Positions 44,162 through 54,070 of a stretch of 64,000 nucleotides of DNA are shown here, in pieces. The notes beneath the pieces are model-generated. The model did not search any database. It worked only from the letters and a program-made list of their open reading frames with translations, and was not told the origin of the DNA. The position numbers and the translations under genes were made by a program. The stretch comes from Acidobacteriota bacterium (lineage in GTDB: Bacteria; Acidobacteriota; Terriglobia; Acidiferrales; UBA7541), in contig JABCZD010000010.1 of NCBI GenBank assembly GCA_013289855.1, positions 1-64,000 of the forward strand, written 5' to 3'. The stretch's first letter is position 1. The number at the start of each line of letters is the position of its first letter.

Positions 44162-47100
44162 ATGGCGCGGAAGTACCAATCTATATTGCTAGCGGTGTTT
44201 TCAACGATTCTCGTGGGGATTCTGAGCCTTGTTGCGCAGCCAGTCGCAAGTGCGCAGACCACCAAGGGTTCAATTTCTGGAACCGTGCAGGATCAACAGG
44301 GCGCGTCGATTGGCGGCGCGACCGTAAAGGTCACGAACAAAGCCACGGGTGAAACCGGCACCGCCACCACTGACAACAACGGATCGTTCCGCATCAATCT
44401 CTTGTCCATCGGCACGTACGCCGTGGAAATCACTAAGACGGGATTCCGTAAGCTTGCCGTGGCGGCCGTCGATGTCAATTCCAGCCAAGACACTGGGTTA
44501 GGCCAAGTTCAGATGGAGGTTGGCGACGTTGCGGCTACCGTCGAAGTCTCGGGTGCCGCTCCGCTGATTGATAGCACCGAGGCTCAGATCACCACCAACT
44601 TTGGCAACGCCACGCTGGAGACGATGCCGGCAATTCAGGCCAATCAGGGCCTCGACAACCTCGCCCTCTTCGTCCCGGGCGTATCCAACACCCGCGACAC
44701 CGGATTCAGCAACACCAACGGCGTCGGCTTCGCGGTGGAAGGAATCCGCGGCCGCAACAACGACCAGCAGATTGACGGGCAATACAACAATGACAACTCC
44801 GTCGGCGGCCCCGGCGTCTTCCTTAGCGACACCGAGTTTGTGCAGGAATATCAGCTCACTACCAACAACATGAGTGCGGAATACGGACGCAACTCCGGCT
44901 CAGTCGTGAACATCTTGACCAAGAACGGCGGCAACACCGTGCACGGTTCGATCTATGGGACGGAAGGGAACTCCGGCCTGGATGCCTTGGAGACGCAACA
45001 GAAGTCCTTTGAAGGACTTACACAGGTTCCGCACTACAACGACAGCTTCGCCGGCGCCACCGTTGGCGGCCCTATGGTTAAAGACCATCTTTTCTATTTC
45101 GGCGGGTTCGACACGGAAATTATCCCTGGGAGTTCCGTGTTCTCCACCGGGAACTTGACGCCTACCCCGTTAGGGATTGGCCAATTAGAGAGCTGCTTTC
45201 CTTACACGGATCCCACCACGGGTCTGCCCGGTACCTCTCCGGCCCTGCAAGTCTTGACAAAATATGGCCCGTACGGGATCGCCGCTGGGAATCCTACTGC
45301 TCAGAACTTGACGGTAGTTAATTACCCTAGCACACCCACCTTTACCGTTCCTGTCCCCAACGACGGCGGCACCGGCTGCAACGTCCAGGAAGGCGGCATT
45401 CAGCGCACCCTCTCGACGGGGTCTCATCAATATAACTTCATCTACCGAATGGATTTCAATACCGAGAAAAACCACTTCTCCGGCAGATATATTTATAATA
45501 AGGCAACTTTTTTCAATACCAATGCTTTCGGTACGGCCGCCGCTGGATATCCCGCCAGCGAACCTGGACTCGGTCAGCAGTACAGCTTCGGCTGGGTCCG
45601 CACCATCACGTCAAATATAACCAACGAATTCCGCCTCAGTTATGGTCGCGAAAATTTTGGATTCGGTGGGAATAGCATCGGTAACACCGTGCCTACCGCG
45701 GCAGGCATTACAGATGCGCTCACCTCCGTGGCGGTGTCATCTGGAGATCTGGGTTTTGGTCCGGCGGACAACGCTCCCCAAGGCCGCATCGTCAACCAAT
45801 ACCAAGGCCAGGACAACCTCACCTGGAATAAGGGTCGCCATTCGTTTAAGTTCGGTGTGAACCTTACTTATCAGCGCTCGCCGAACTTCTTCCTGCCTAA
45901 TGTGAACGGTACATACAGCTACATCCCACAAAATGGCATAAGTACTCCGGATTTCGTGAACATGGCGCTCAATACTGCTAGCTCTATCAACGTAACCGCA
46001 GGCAACCCAATTCTTGGTTTCAAGGAGACCGATACCTTCCTTTACGCCCAGGATGACTTCAAACTGAAGAAAAATCTCACTCTGAATCTTGGTTTGACCT
46101 GGAGCTACTACGGCCAGCCGGCGAATTTGTTTAACCAACTGACCACTAAACAGCAGGCAAGTTCCGACCCCTTCTGGAATCCCGCGCTGCCCACCTCGGT
46201 TACCACGTTCCCGACTACGCCTTCGCCCAAGTCTAGCTTTGGACCGAACGTTGGTTTCGCGTGGACACCAGAAATAAACAATAAAATCTTCGGGAACAAC
46301 AAAACGACAATCCGCGGCGGCTATCGTTTGGCTTACGATCCCCCGTTCTATAATATCTACCTGAATATTTCCTCTGCTGCTCCGAATGTCCTAGCGCAGA
46401 CAATAGCCCCTACGCCTGCCGTTCCGCTACCCAGCATCCCGGTGGATCCATTTGGACCGGCGGTTCGCAGCTCGCTTAGTTCCTTCCTTACCTTTGGCGT
46501 ACAGGATCCACGAAACTTTAACCAGACCAACATAACTCCCAACTTTGGCCCCCAGAGGACCGACCGATGGTCCTTGGGTATTCAGCGCGAGATTACTCCG
46601 AACGCTGTTGTCGAAGCGCGTTACGTTGGCAACCACGCCGGTAACCTCTTCCAATCGATCAACGCGAATCCCTATATCGCGGGAATCGCGGCGGACTTTC
46701 CCAACCTTTTACCTGCGGGAGAGACTCCCTGCTCTGCTGCCGATGCCGTGGTTCCCAGGGCGATCGGCCGCGTGAACTGCGACGAAGGCGTAATTCGTCA
46801 ACGCACCAATACCGCCTACTCCGATTACGATGGCGTGGAGGTGGAATTCCGCACCACCAACCTCTTCCACCAGTTGTCCATGCGGGCTGGCTACACCTAC
46901 AGCAAGACCACCGACAACGCCGATGAAATATTCGGTACGTTTGGAGCTGGCGGCGGCATCGCGTTCTCGCAGGATCCCCAGAACTACACGGGAGCGGAAC
47001 ACGGCTTGTCCGCGCTAGATTTCCCGCAGCAGTTCACCCTGCTCGCAACCGAAGCACTTCCGTTCTTCCGTGAACAGCATGGCGTGGTCGGCCACCTGGT

Positions 47101-47743
47101 AGGTGGATGGGCAGTCTCCGCCGCTTATATCCTGTCCTCTGGTCAGCCCTATACGCCTCAACAGGTGTTCGTCTCTGCGGCCACCTCCAACTACCAGGAC
47201 GTAGCGTTTAATGACGCTTTCGCCGGTGTTCCCGATGGTGGAGCGCGGCCTTTCGTCAGCAACCCCGCCGTTTCGCCGACGCAGGTTGGTATCTATGCCT
47301 CCGACGCGTGCAACTCCTTTGGTGTGGGATGCTCGTTGACACCTAGCGAACTAATTAGCCTGAATGCCATCAACAATGGTGATGCTGTCGGAACTCCGGT
47401 AACCAAGGCACAGGTGCGATTCATCGCCAACGGCCAGGAAGCGGACACCATCTTTGGCACGCCCTTCGGCGACGCAGCACGCAACTCGCTGCGCGACAAC
47501 AAGACCAACAACGTGAATCTCTCCATCTTCAAGAACGTTAAGTTCTGGGAGCGCGTAACCGTTCAACTCCATCTCGATATGTTGAACGCCTTCAACCACG
47601 TCCAGTACGGATCAATTCCGTCGGGCATCGACCCCTTTATCGAGGATGCCGGTATCCACTCGGAATTCACCGGCTTCGCCGATCCTACCGTGCAAGCCAG
47701 CACCGCCCGCTCGCTCCGTGCCGGTCTAAGGATCGTGTTCTAG
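44162..47743 (+). CDS. TonB-dependent receptor, Oar-like, with carboxypeptidase regulatory-like domain
   Basis: 1193 residues; ATG 44162 with GGAGGG upstream. Signal peptide at 1-32 (LAVFSTILVGILSLVAQPVASAQ cut near AQ-TT), CarboxypepD_reg domain ~35-120 (GSISGTVQDQQGASIGGATV), plug (~130-260), then a long barrel ending in LRAGLRIVF. Unlike the other receptor it has a clean signal, no sigma gene nearby and a strong terminator, so it is a single transcription unit. Substrate unknown. Confidence 0.93.
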   Translation: MARKYQSILLAVFSTILVGILSLVAQPVASAQTTKGSISGTVQDQQGASIGGATVKVTNKATGETGTATTDNNGSFRINLLSIGTYAVEITKTGFRKLAVAAVDVNSSQDTGLGQVQMEVGDVAATVEVSGAAPLIDSTEAQITTNFGNATLETMPAIQANQGLDNLALFVPGVSNTRDTGFSNTNGVGFAVEGIRGRNNDQQIDGQYNNDNSVGGPGVFLSDTEFVQEYQLTTNNMSAEYGRNSGSVVNILTKNGGNTVHGSIYGTEGNSGLDALETQQKSFEGLTQVPHYNDSFAGATVGGPMVKDHLFYFGGFDTEIIPGSSVFSTGNLTPTPLGIGQLESCFPYTDPTTGLPGTSPALQVLTKYGPYGIAAGNPTAQNLTVVNYPSTPTFTVPVPNDGGTGCNVQEGGIQRTLSTGSHQYNFIYRMDFNTEKNHFSGRYIYNKATFFNTNAFGTAAAGYPASEPGLGQQYSFGWVRTITSNITNEFRLSYGRENFGFGGNSIGNTVPTAAGITDALTSVAVSSGDLGFGPADNAPQGRIVNQYQGQDNLTWNKGRHSFKFGVNLTYQRSPNFFLPNVNGTYSYIPQNGISTPDFVNMALNTASSINVTAGNPILGFKETDTFLYAQDDFKLKKNLTLNLGLTWSYYGQPANLFNQLTTKQQASSDPFWNPALPTSVTTFPTTPSPKSSFGPNVGFAWTPEINNKIFGNNKTTIRGGYRLAYDPPFYNIYLNISSAAPNVLAQTIAPTPAVPLPSIPVDPFGPAVRSSLSSFLTFGVQDPRNFNQTNITPNFGPQRTDRWSLGIQREITPNAVVEARYVGNHAGNLFQSINANPYIAGIAADFPNLLPAGETPCSAADAVVPRAIGRVNCDEGVIRQRTNTAYSDYDGVEVEFRTTNLFHQLSMRAGYTYSKTTDNADEIFGTFGAGGGIAFSQDPQNYTGAEHGLSALDFPQQFTLLATEALPFFREQHGVVGHLVGGWAVSAAYILSSGQPYTPQQVFVSAATSNYQDVAFNDAFAGVPDGGARPFVSNPAVSPTQVGIYASDACNSFGVGCSLTPSELISLNAINNGDAVGTPVTKAQVRFIANGQEADTIFGTPFGDAARNSLRDNKTNNVNLSIFKNVKFWERVTVQLHLDMLNAFNHVQYGSIPSGIDPFIEDAGIHSEFTGFADPTVQASTARSLRAGLRIVF

Positions 47744-47767
47744 TAATCAGAGCACGCGAACAAATCA

Positions 47768-47808
47768 AAAAGACCGAAAACCCTGCTTGGGTTTTCGGTC
47801 TTTTTTTT
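47768..47808. terminator. Strong rho-independent terminator
   Basis: AAAGACCGAAAACCC (47769-47783) and GGGTTTTCGGTCTTT pair perfectly around TGCTT, followed by eight T on the plus strand. The opposite strand also has T-rich flank, so it may end both the TonB receptor gene and the convergent HD-GYP gene. Confidence 0.92.
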
Positions 47809-47851
47809 AACTCCCAGAGTTTTGCGAAATACGCGCCGTGGTCCGGGACTC

Positions 47852-48952
47852 CTACGAATTCACCGAATTGCGCATCGCGCTCTTCAAATGCGCCAGCCGG
47901 AACGGCGACCCCAAATTCTGCCGCAATTCAATCCAGTGTTGGTCGGGTATGGACATAAACACCTCCACCACCTTGGGATCGAACTGCGTCCCAGCGCAGC
48001 GCCGAATCTCTTCCCGCGCATGCGTCATTGGCAAGGCCCGGCGATACGGCCGGTCGCTGATCATGGCGTCCAGAGAATCCGCCACGGTAAATATCCTGGC
48101 GCCCAGCGGGATTTGCTCTTCCTTCAACCCGCGCGGATAACCGGTGCCATTAAAGAACTCCTGGTGTGCCAGCACAATCTCCGCGGCATCCCGCAAAAAC
48201 GGGATGCGAATCAACATGTCGTAACCAATCTGGCAGTGCCGACGCATCACTTGCTTCTCTTCGTCGTCCAGCGGCCCGGGCTTTCGCAGGATGCTGTCTG
48301 GAATGGCCATCTTCCCGATGTCGTGCAAGAACGCCGCGCGCGCCAGCACCGGCAAATAAGGATTCGGCACCGGCAGCGCCTTCGCAATGGAAATGGTGAA
48401 AGCTGTCACTCGCTGGCAGTGACCTTCCGTCTCCGCATCCTTCAGGTCCAGCGCGCTGCCCAGGGCTTCCAGCGTATCGTCGTAAGATTGTTCCAGCTGC
48501 GCCAGTGCGCCGCTAAGCTGGGCCGTGCGCTCCTCCACCTGTTGCTCCAGGTTGCGCTGGTAATTTCGGTTTTCCGCCACCAGGCGCCGGTGCTGCAGCG
48601 CCCTTCCAACCCCTAGAAACAATTGATCTTTTTCAAATGGCTTTAGTATGTAGTCGTATGCCCCGCGCCGAATGGCTTCCAGCGCTGTGGAAATATCGTG
48701 AATGGCAGTAACCATAATCACCGGCACTTCCGGATCATAGTGCCGGATCCAATCCAGCAACTTGATGCCGTCCATTTCCGGCATGATCATGTCGCTGAGC
48801 ACCAGGTCTGGCGTCACCCGCTTCACCTGATCCTGCGCGGCTCGGCCGTTGCTTACCGCCGTACACCGGTAGCCCTTCGACTCAAGCATCGTCGAGACCA
48901 CCTCGCGAATGGCTTCCTCATCGTCAACGACCAGAATGTTTTCCATTTCCAC
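47852..48952 (-). CDS. Response regulator with HD-GYP domain (c-di-GMP phosphodiesterase)
   Basis: I choose GTG 48952 (GGGAG eight bases before); ATG 48967 is also possible. 366 residues. Receiver domain with phosphoacceptor D54 in LVLSDMIMPEMDG, a short coiled coil (~125-160), then HD-GYP: H210-D211 in FLHDIGKMAIPDS and the GYP block HQEFFNGTGYPRGL. The HHE motif reads HQE, a variant. It should hydrolyse c-di-GMP when phosphorylated. Transcribed divergently from a histidine kinase 150 bases away, probably its partner. Confidence 0.9.
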   Translation of the reverse strand: MEMENILVVDDEEAIREVVSTMLESKGYRCTAVSNGRAAQDQVKRVTPDLVLSDMIMPEMDGIKLLDWIRHYDPEVPVIMVTAIHDISTALEAIRRGAYDYILKPFEKDQLFLGVGRALQHRRLVAENRNYQRNLEQQVEERTAQLSGALAQLEQSYDDTLEALGSALDLKDAETEGHCQRVTAFTISIAKALPVPNPYLPVLARAAFLHDIGKMAIPDSILRKPGPLDDEEKQVMRRHCQIGYDMLIRIPFLRDAAEIVLAHQEFFNGTGYPRGLKEEQIPLGARIFTVADSLDAMISDRPYRRALPMTHAREEIRRCAGTQFDPKVVEVFMSIPDQHWIELRQNLGSPFRLAHLKSAMRNSVNS

Positions 48953-49104
48953 GGGGGGCACTCCCATCAGCCATTATATGTGAGGTCACAGCCTTCCGGT
49001 TGGGCACTTGCCCATTAAGAAAACAGCATGTTAGCGTCACTTCAGGCTCGCTAATAACTATTCTCTTTTGCCGGATTTAATCCGCCGTTCGTTATCGGCA
49101 TGCG

Positions 49105-52100
49105 GTGAGCGCAATTCCGCCGGGAGGGCAGTCAACTGTGTTGCAGAATCAGGGCCTGCTCGGCAGCGCGTTCTTCGAGGCTACCGCCTCGATTATTCTG
49201 CTCGTCCTTTTTGCGCTCTTCCGCCGCGACCAGGATTCCCGCTACTTCCGCCTCTGGCTCGCCGGATGGGTCTGTTTCACTTGCGCCGCTCTCGCCGAGG
49301 TCGCCCTCCTCTCCCGGAATCTCCCGGAACTCGCGATCGTCGTGGTCCTCGGCCACGCCGCAGCGCTCTTTTTCTTTTTGATTTCCGTTCTTGACCTGAC
49401 TGCGGCCCCAGAACGCCGCCGCTGGCCGATGATCCCGGCGGTAGCCGTCGCTTTGGTTTGGACCTTCTATCTGGAGCGCGGCGCGCGGCCGGAAGCCGTC
49501 ACCGTCCATTGGGGCACCGCCGAGCTTGAGAGCGGGGTCTGCCTGGCCGCCGGATGGCTGGTGTGGCGGTGGTCCAAGCAGCACTCCGGCCATGGAACGC
49601 GTCTTCTGGGCGGCCTTTTTCTCCTCGCGGGCCTGCACGGACTCGACCGCACCATGTGGCCGCAACATCCGCTGTTTATCTTGCGCGTAGCTTTCGACCA
49701 CTTGCTCGGCGTAGCTCTGGGTATTGCCATGGTCGTGGTGGTCCTCGAAAGCGCCCGCGGCCGTACCGAAGAACTGCACGACAAAATGCGCCGCCTCACC
49801 CTCCTCACCGCCGCCAGCACGCAGACGCTCTCCGTGGACGACGCCTTAGCCGGCGTGCTCAAGCACCTGGTCGACAGCGTCGGCGGAACTCACGGCCTCG
49901 TCAGAATGCTGGAACCCGAAGGCGCCTCTTCCGTCTTGGTAGTTCGCGCCGCCGTCGGTTTCACCCCGCAGTACCTGTCCAAGTACGCCAAGCTCCCCAG
50001 CGAAGAAGCCTGGGCTCGCCAGGTATTGAAGGAAGGCTGCCAGTGTGTGCGCTTCGAAGAAGGGCAGGACCCGGTCGCCAAAGCTCGCATGACGGAATCC
50101 GGTATCAAGGAAATGCTCACTCTCGCGCTGCGGGGCAAAGATGGTCCGCTGGGCATCATCGCCGTGGGCTCCACGCGCGAGGTCGAGTTTTTACCGGACG
50201 AAGTGGCCTACCTTGTCAATCTCTCCAACCTCTTGGGACTCACGCTGCAAAACGTAAAGCTTTTCGAACAGGTGGCCGCCGCGCAACAACAATGGGCGGA
50301 CACCTTCGACTCCATCGGCGACCCCATTTTGGTTCACGACCGCGCCGGACGCATCCTGCGCGTGAACCAACGCCTCAGCCACTTGCTCGGCCGCGAATAC
50401 CGCGCCATCGCAGGCCGCGGCATCAGCGATTCCTTCTCGCGCAGAGACGCGTCCTACGGTGTGTGTCCCTACTGCGAAGGCGTTGCCGGCGAAGGCGATG
50501 AACGCGACCCGTGGCTCCCCGGCTTTTTCTTGGCTTCCAATTCCATTTTCGCCGATGCTTCCGGCAAGGAACTCGGCGTCGTCCACGTCCTCAAGGACAT
50601 TACCGAGCGCAAGCGCGCCGAGGAAAAATACCGCACGCTCGTCGCCAGCGTGCAAGAAGGTATTTTTATTTCCACCCCCAGCGGCCGTTTTCTGGACTTC
50701 AACGACGCCTTACTCCGCATGACCGGCTACAGCTCCCGCGAAGAGTTGCTGGCCCTCGACATCCCCGACCGCCTTTTCGTAAATAGCTCCGACCGTGAAC
50801 GACTGCGCCGTCTGTTACAGGAGCACAGTTCGGTAGCCGATTTTGAATTTGAAATGCGCCGCAAGGATGGCGAGGTTCGCAATATCCTCGAGTCTTCTAC
50901 CGCCGTGCGCGACGACGCGGGCCACGTCACCGCCTATCAAGGCTTTGTGCTGGACATCACCGAGCGTAAAAACGCCGAAGGCGAAATTCGCAGACGCAAT
51001 CGCGAACTGATGGTCCTCAATTCCATCGCGCAAACGCTCACCGAATCGCTCGATCTTGGCGACTCTCTCCAGCGCACCCTTCGCCAGCTTCTCGAGCTCT
51101 TCAGTTTGGATACCGCTTCCATCTATCTGCTCGAAGAACGCAATAGCAGCGTGCGGCGCCTCGCTGTTGTCGGCCAGCGCTCCGAATATCCCCCAAGTCT
51201 TCAGCCTATGGAGTTGCAAGCGGATATGCTGCGGCAGATCAACGCTGTGCATGCCACGTTCCTCTCCGCGCAGTCCCTGCCTCTCCCGCAGCCCATTCGC
51301 GACATGCTGCGCAAGGAGGGACTCGTCTCTTCCTACGTTGTGGTCCTGTGGGCCAAGGACCGCATCCTCGGCGGCCTCGTCGTCAGTAGCCGCACTCCTC
51401 GCGAGTTTTCTCCGGCGGACGTCAACCTGCTCATCGCCGTAGGCAGCCAGATCTCCAGCGCTATGCAACGCAGCCTGCTCTATGAAGAAACCCGCCAGGC
51501 CTACGACAATCTCCGCCGTACCCAGGAACAACTCTTGCATAGCGACAAGATGGCCGCCGTCGGTCAACTCATCTCCGGCGTCGCGCACGAACTCAATAAT
51601 CCCTTAACCGCCATTCTTGGCTACAGCCAGCTCCTCACCTCCAGTGGACAAACCGGGCCGCAAGGGTTGGAATACGCCGATAAGCTTTACAAGCAAGCCC
51701 AACGCACCCACCGCATCGTGCAAAATCTTCTCAGCTTTTCGCGCCAGCACAAACCGGAGCGCGTCGCCGTGCAGCTCAACCAAATTCTCGAAGACACTCT
51801 CGCCCTGCGCGACTACGATTTGCGTATGAGCAATATCCGTCTGCACCTCGATCTTCGAGCCGACCTGCCCACGCTCTCCGCCGATCCGCACCAGTTACAG
51901 CAGGTTTTCTTAAATATGATCAATAACGCCGTCGATGCCATTCTCGAGCGTGCCACCAACGGTGACGTCTGGGTAACCACCGGCGCGGATCAGGCCATCC
52001 TCTTTGTGGAATTCACCGACAGCGGTCCAGGCGTTCAGGATCCCTCGCGCGTCTTTGATCCCTTCTACACCACCAAACCCGTCGGCAAAGGCACAGGCCT

Positions 52101-52284
52101 GGGATTGAGTATTTGCTATGGGATTATTACCGAACACGGTGGCACCATCCACGTGCGCAATGTCCCGTCACGCGGCGCATCTTTCCGCGTCGAACTACCT
52201 TTGAAGCCGCCTTTGCAGGGAAAAGACAAAACCGACGTTTCCACATCCGCCTCGTTAGGCGAGGTCGCCCCGCTCAATCGCTGA
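49105..52284 (+). CDS. Membrane sensor histidine kinase with GAF and PAS domains
   Basis: 1059 residues from GTG 49105. Six to seven membrane helices in the first ~215 residues, GAF (~232-395), PAS (~400-520, with a C-x2-C in YGVCPYCEG), PAS (~525-640), GAF (~660-800), HisKA with H828 in SGVAHELNNPLTAIL, and HATPase_c (~930-1045: NMINNAVDA, DSGPGV, GKGTGLGLSICYG). A multi-input kinase likely to phosphorylate the divergent HD-GYP regulator. The 3' end overlaps the convergent gene by 30 bases. Confidence 0.92.
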   Translation: MSAIPPGGQSTVLQNQGLLGSAFFEATASIILLVLFALFRRDQDSRYFRLWLAGWVCFTCAALAEVALLSRNLPELAIVVVLGHAAALFFFLISVLDLTAAPERRRWPMIPAVAVALVWTFYLERGARPEAVTVHWGTAELESGVCLAAGWLVWRWSKQHSGHGTRLLGGLFLLAGLHGLDRTMWPQHPLFILRVAFDHLLGVALGIAMVVVVLESARGRTEELHDKMRRLTLLTAASTQTLSVDDALAGVLKHLVDSVGGTHGLVRMLEPEGASSVLVVRAAVGFTPQYLSKYAKLPSEEAWARQVLKEGCQCVRFEEGQDPVAKARMTESGIKEMLTLALRGKDGPLGIIAVGSTREVEFLPDEVAYLVNLSNLLGLTLQNVKLFEQVAAAQQQWADTFDSIGDPILVHDRAGRILRVNQRLSHLLGREYRAIAGRGISDSFSRRDASYGVCPYCEGVAGEGDERDPWLPGFFLASNSIFADASGKELGVVHVLKDITERKRAEEKYRTLVASVQEGIFISTPSGRFLDFNDALLRMTGYSSREELLALDIPDRLFVNSSDRERLRRLLQEHSSVADFEFEMRRKDGEVRNILESSTAVRDDAGHVTAYQGFVLDITERKNAEGEIRRRNRELMVLNSIAQTLTESLDLGDSLQRTLRQLLELFSLDTASIYLLEERNSSVRRLAVVGQRSEYPPSLQPMELQADMLRQINAVHATFLSAQSLPLPQPIRDMLRKEGLVSSYVVVLWAKDRILGGLVVSSRTPREFSPADVNLLIAVGSQISSAMQRSLLYEETRQAYDNLRRTQEQLLHSDKMAAVGQLISGVAHELNNPLTAILGYSQLLTSSGQTGPQGLEYADKLYKQAQRTHRIVQNLLSFSRQHKPERVAVQLNQILEDTLALRDYDLRMSNIRLHLDLRADLPTLSADPHQLQQVFLNMINNAVDAILERATNGDVWVTTGADQAILFVEFTDSGPGVQDPSRVFDPFYTTKPVGKGTGLGLSICYGIITEHGGTIHVRNVPSRGASFRVELPLKPPLQGKDKTDVSTSASLGEVAPLNR

Positions 52285-52818
52285 CGCCATCTCCGCCGCT
52301 AACGCCGCGCGCTCGCCAAGTTCCTTCATCGCCGTTTCCATGCGCACGCTTAGCTGGCTCACGATATCGCTCACCGCTCGCAATTGTGGCGTGCCCGCCG
52401 CCCCCAGCGCCAGCTCTACGCGCAGCGCCTGCAGCCTGTATCGAAACGCCAGCGTTAGTCGCACCCGCTCGAACTCCTGTATCGGCGCGACTTCCGGCGA
52501 AAGCGACGAGATAATCCGCGCCAGTCGCAACAGCCGGGAAAACTCCTCGTCCAGCGCTGAAAGAAAGCTAAGAGCCACCTTTCGCCGTTCGCGGGCCACG
52601 CTGCGCGCCAGCTCGGTTCCCCCCTTTTCCAGAAGGAATTTCTGGTCCGCCGCCGCGAGTGCCTGCTGAATCTGTGGGAAGTATTGGATATTACTTCGCC
52701 GGTGTTCTTCGAGTGGGCCGGACTTTTTCCGTGGGTCCGAAGGGCTGCGCAACGCCCAGCCCAGAAGTATCAGGAGCAGAACCGCCACGCCAGAGACAAC
52801 GTAAAGAAACGCCGTCAT
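52255..52818 (-). CDS. Hypothetical membrane-anchored helical protein
   Basis: 187 residues. One N-terminal membrane helix (FLYVVSGVAVLLLILLGWAL) then an all-helical soluble part with many Leu/Arg/Ala heptad-like positions (FSRLLRLARIISSLSPEV, ALRVELALGAAGTP). No family recognised. Starts 4 bases into the end of the upstream membrane protein (ATGA overlap), so it is translated with it. Both run opposite to the kinase. Confidence 0.65.
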   Translation of the reverse strand: MTAFLYVVSGVAVLLLILLGWALRSPSDPRKKSGPLEEHRRSNIQYFPQIQQALAAADQKFLLEKGGTELARSVARERRKVALSFLSALDEEFSRLLRLARIISSLSPEVAPIQEFERVRLTLAFRYRLQALRVELALGAAGTPQLRAVSDIVSQLSVRMETAMKELGERAALAAEMASAIERGDLA

Positions 52819-53627
52819 GGGCTTTGCTCCTCCCTTCCGGATAGACGGCTAAGGCGCTCATTAAGTAGGCTCAATCGCGAATTTACTTGCGGCGACAGTG
52901 TTTTGTAGACAGATGCGGGCAGCATTTCTGGCGAAGCTGCGGTCTCCGCGGTCCTATGTCGTAGCGCCCATCCCCACACCAGCACGCTCGCCGTAAACGC
53001 CACCGTGCCCACGAAATTCCAGATCGTGTAATATGCTACTGGCAGCCTCTCCAGCACCGTATCATTCAGCACCACAAAGCAGGAATACAGGAAAAATCCT
53101 ACGGCTATCGACTGCGCCGGCTCTTCGGTTTGCACTCGGTAATAGCGCGCAAACAATAGCAGCGCTACCACCACGAAGGCCACAGCTAGACTCACCGCGC
53201 GATCCGCGTACAGGATCCTTAGCTGCAGATTCCGATCCCCCATGGTCATCGCCAGAAATGCGATCACCATCACGCCAATCAGCAGTGTTCGCCAGATCAG
53301 CGTCCAGATACCTCGGTAGTGGCCGAACACGCGATAGCACACTTCCAGCACCGCCAGTGTTCGCAGCAGGCTGACTACACCTTGTGCGCTCCACGCCCCC
53401 ACGCTTGCAAACTTTGAATTAAATCCCCAGTGGAGATAGAGAACAACTTGCACCACATTCTGCACCAGGCTCCCCGCCAGGTAGCAGGCGAACGCAGGAA
53501 ATCGTAAATGGTTTCGCCGCACCAGCAGCAGCACCATGAGCCCGACCTGCAGCACGAAGCATGCTGCCCAGGCGTATAACTCAAGTTGTCCAATCGCTGC
53601 GACCATAGTCGAGCGGAATACTAACAT
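52815..53627 (-). CDS. Hypothetical polytopic membrane protein (7 helices)
   Basis: I start at ATG 53627 (MLVFRSTMVAAIG), although no ribosome site is clear and ATG 53606 is possible; about 270 residues. Seven hydrophobic helices alternate with short loops, with a cytoplasmic C-terminal tail (~230-270, LPASVYKTLSPQVNSRLSLL). The layout resembles small bacterial 7TM receptor-like proteins. It is in an operon with the helical protein, beside the peptide gene. Confidence 0.65.
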   Translation of the reverse strand: MLVFRSTMVAAIGQLELYAWAACFVLQVGLMVLLLVRRNHLRFPAFACYLAGSLVQNVVQVVLYLHWGFNSKFASVGAWSAQGVVSLLRTLAVLEVCYRVFGHYRGIWTLIWRTLLIGVMVIAFLAMTMGDRNLQLRILYADRAVSLAVAFVVVALLLFARYYRVQTEEPAQSIAVGFFLYSCFVVLNDTVLERLPVAYYTIWNFVGTVAFTASVLVWGWALRHRTAETAASPEMLPASVYKTLSPQVNSRLSLLNERLSRLSGREEQSP

Positions 53628-53689
53628 GAAGATAATTAGTTGTATAAACCGCTGTACTAACCGCAAACACTTTTAAGGTACTGGAACCG

Positions 53690-53755
53690 GCAGGCCGGTG
53701 GGCTGCGGCATTGATTAGAAAACGCTCATCAATACTGCGCACTTCACCGGCCTGC
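53690..53755. other. Long imperfect hairpin
   Basis: GCAGGCCGGTG (53690-53700) and CACCGGCCTGC (53745-53755) pair perfectly, and inside them ATTGAT (53710-53715) pairs with ATCAAT (53728-53733), giving a two-step stem of 66 bases. It lies between the peptide gene and the 7TM gene and could end or process transcripts. Confidence 0.55.
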
Positions 53756-53793
53756 ACCGCTTCTGCCGATCCCGTTAGCCCTTCGTCGGCCCC

Positions 53794-53979
53794 TCAGGTG
53801 CTCTGACCAACAACGTTCGGGGGTGGTGGCACGGGCGGTGGATTTGAACCCCCGTCAGCCATCAGCACGGTCCCGGTACTCGGAACATTACTGATAATCA
53901 GATTGACGTGATTTATAACCGGCAGTAGCATCGTAACAACGGCTAAGGAAATTACTACGGCGGATACTAGCTTTTTCAT
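53794..53979 (-). CDS. Small exported peptide (61 aa)
   Basis: ATG 53979 with GGAGGG nine bases upstream. MKK then a hydrophobic core LVSAVVISLAVVTMLLPVI give a signal peptide or anchor (cleavage unclear), followed by HVNLIISNVPSTGTVLMADG and a Pro-rich end NPPPVPPPPNVVGQST. The mature part would be about 30-38 residues. No cysteines. Its neighbours are a 7TM protein, a 149-aa protein and an XRE/S24-like regulator, so a signalling peptide role is possible but not shown. Confidence 0.7.
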   Translation of the reverse strand: MKKLVSAVVISLAVVTMLLPVINHVNLIISNVPSTGTVLMADGGSNPPPVPPPPNVVGQST

Positions 53980-54070
53980 GATGGAAAACCCTCCGCGCGC
54001 AGTGTCGCGGGGTCTCCACCGGAACGAATTTTTCGCCGCAAAACGTTCCGAACACGGAACAGGGGGCGCT

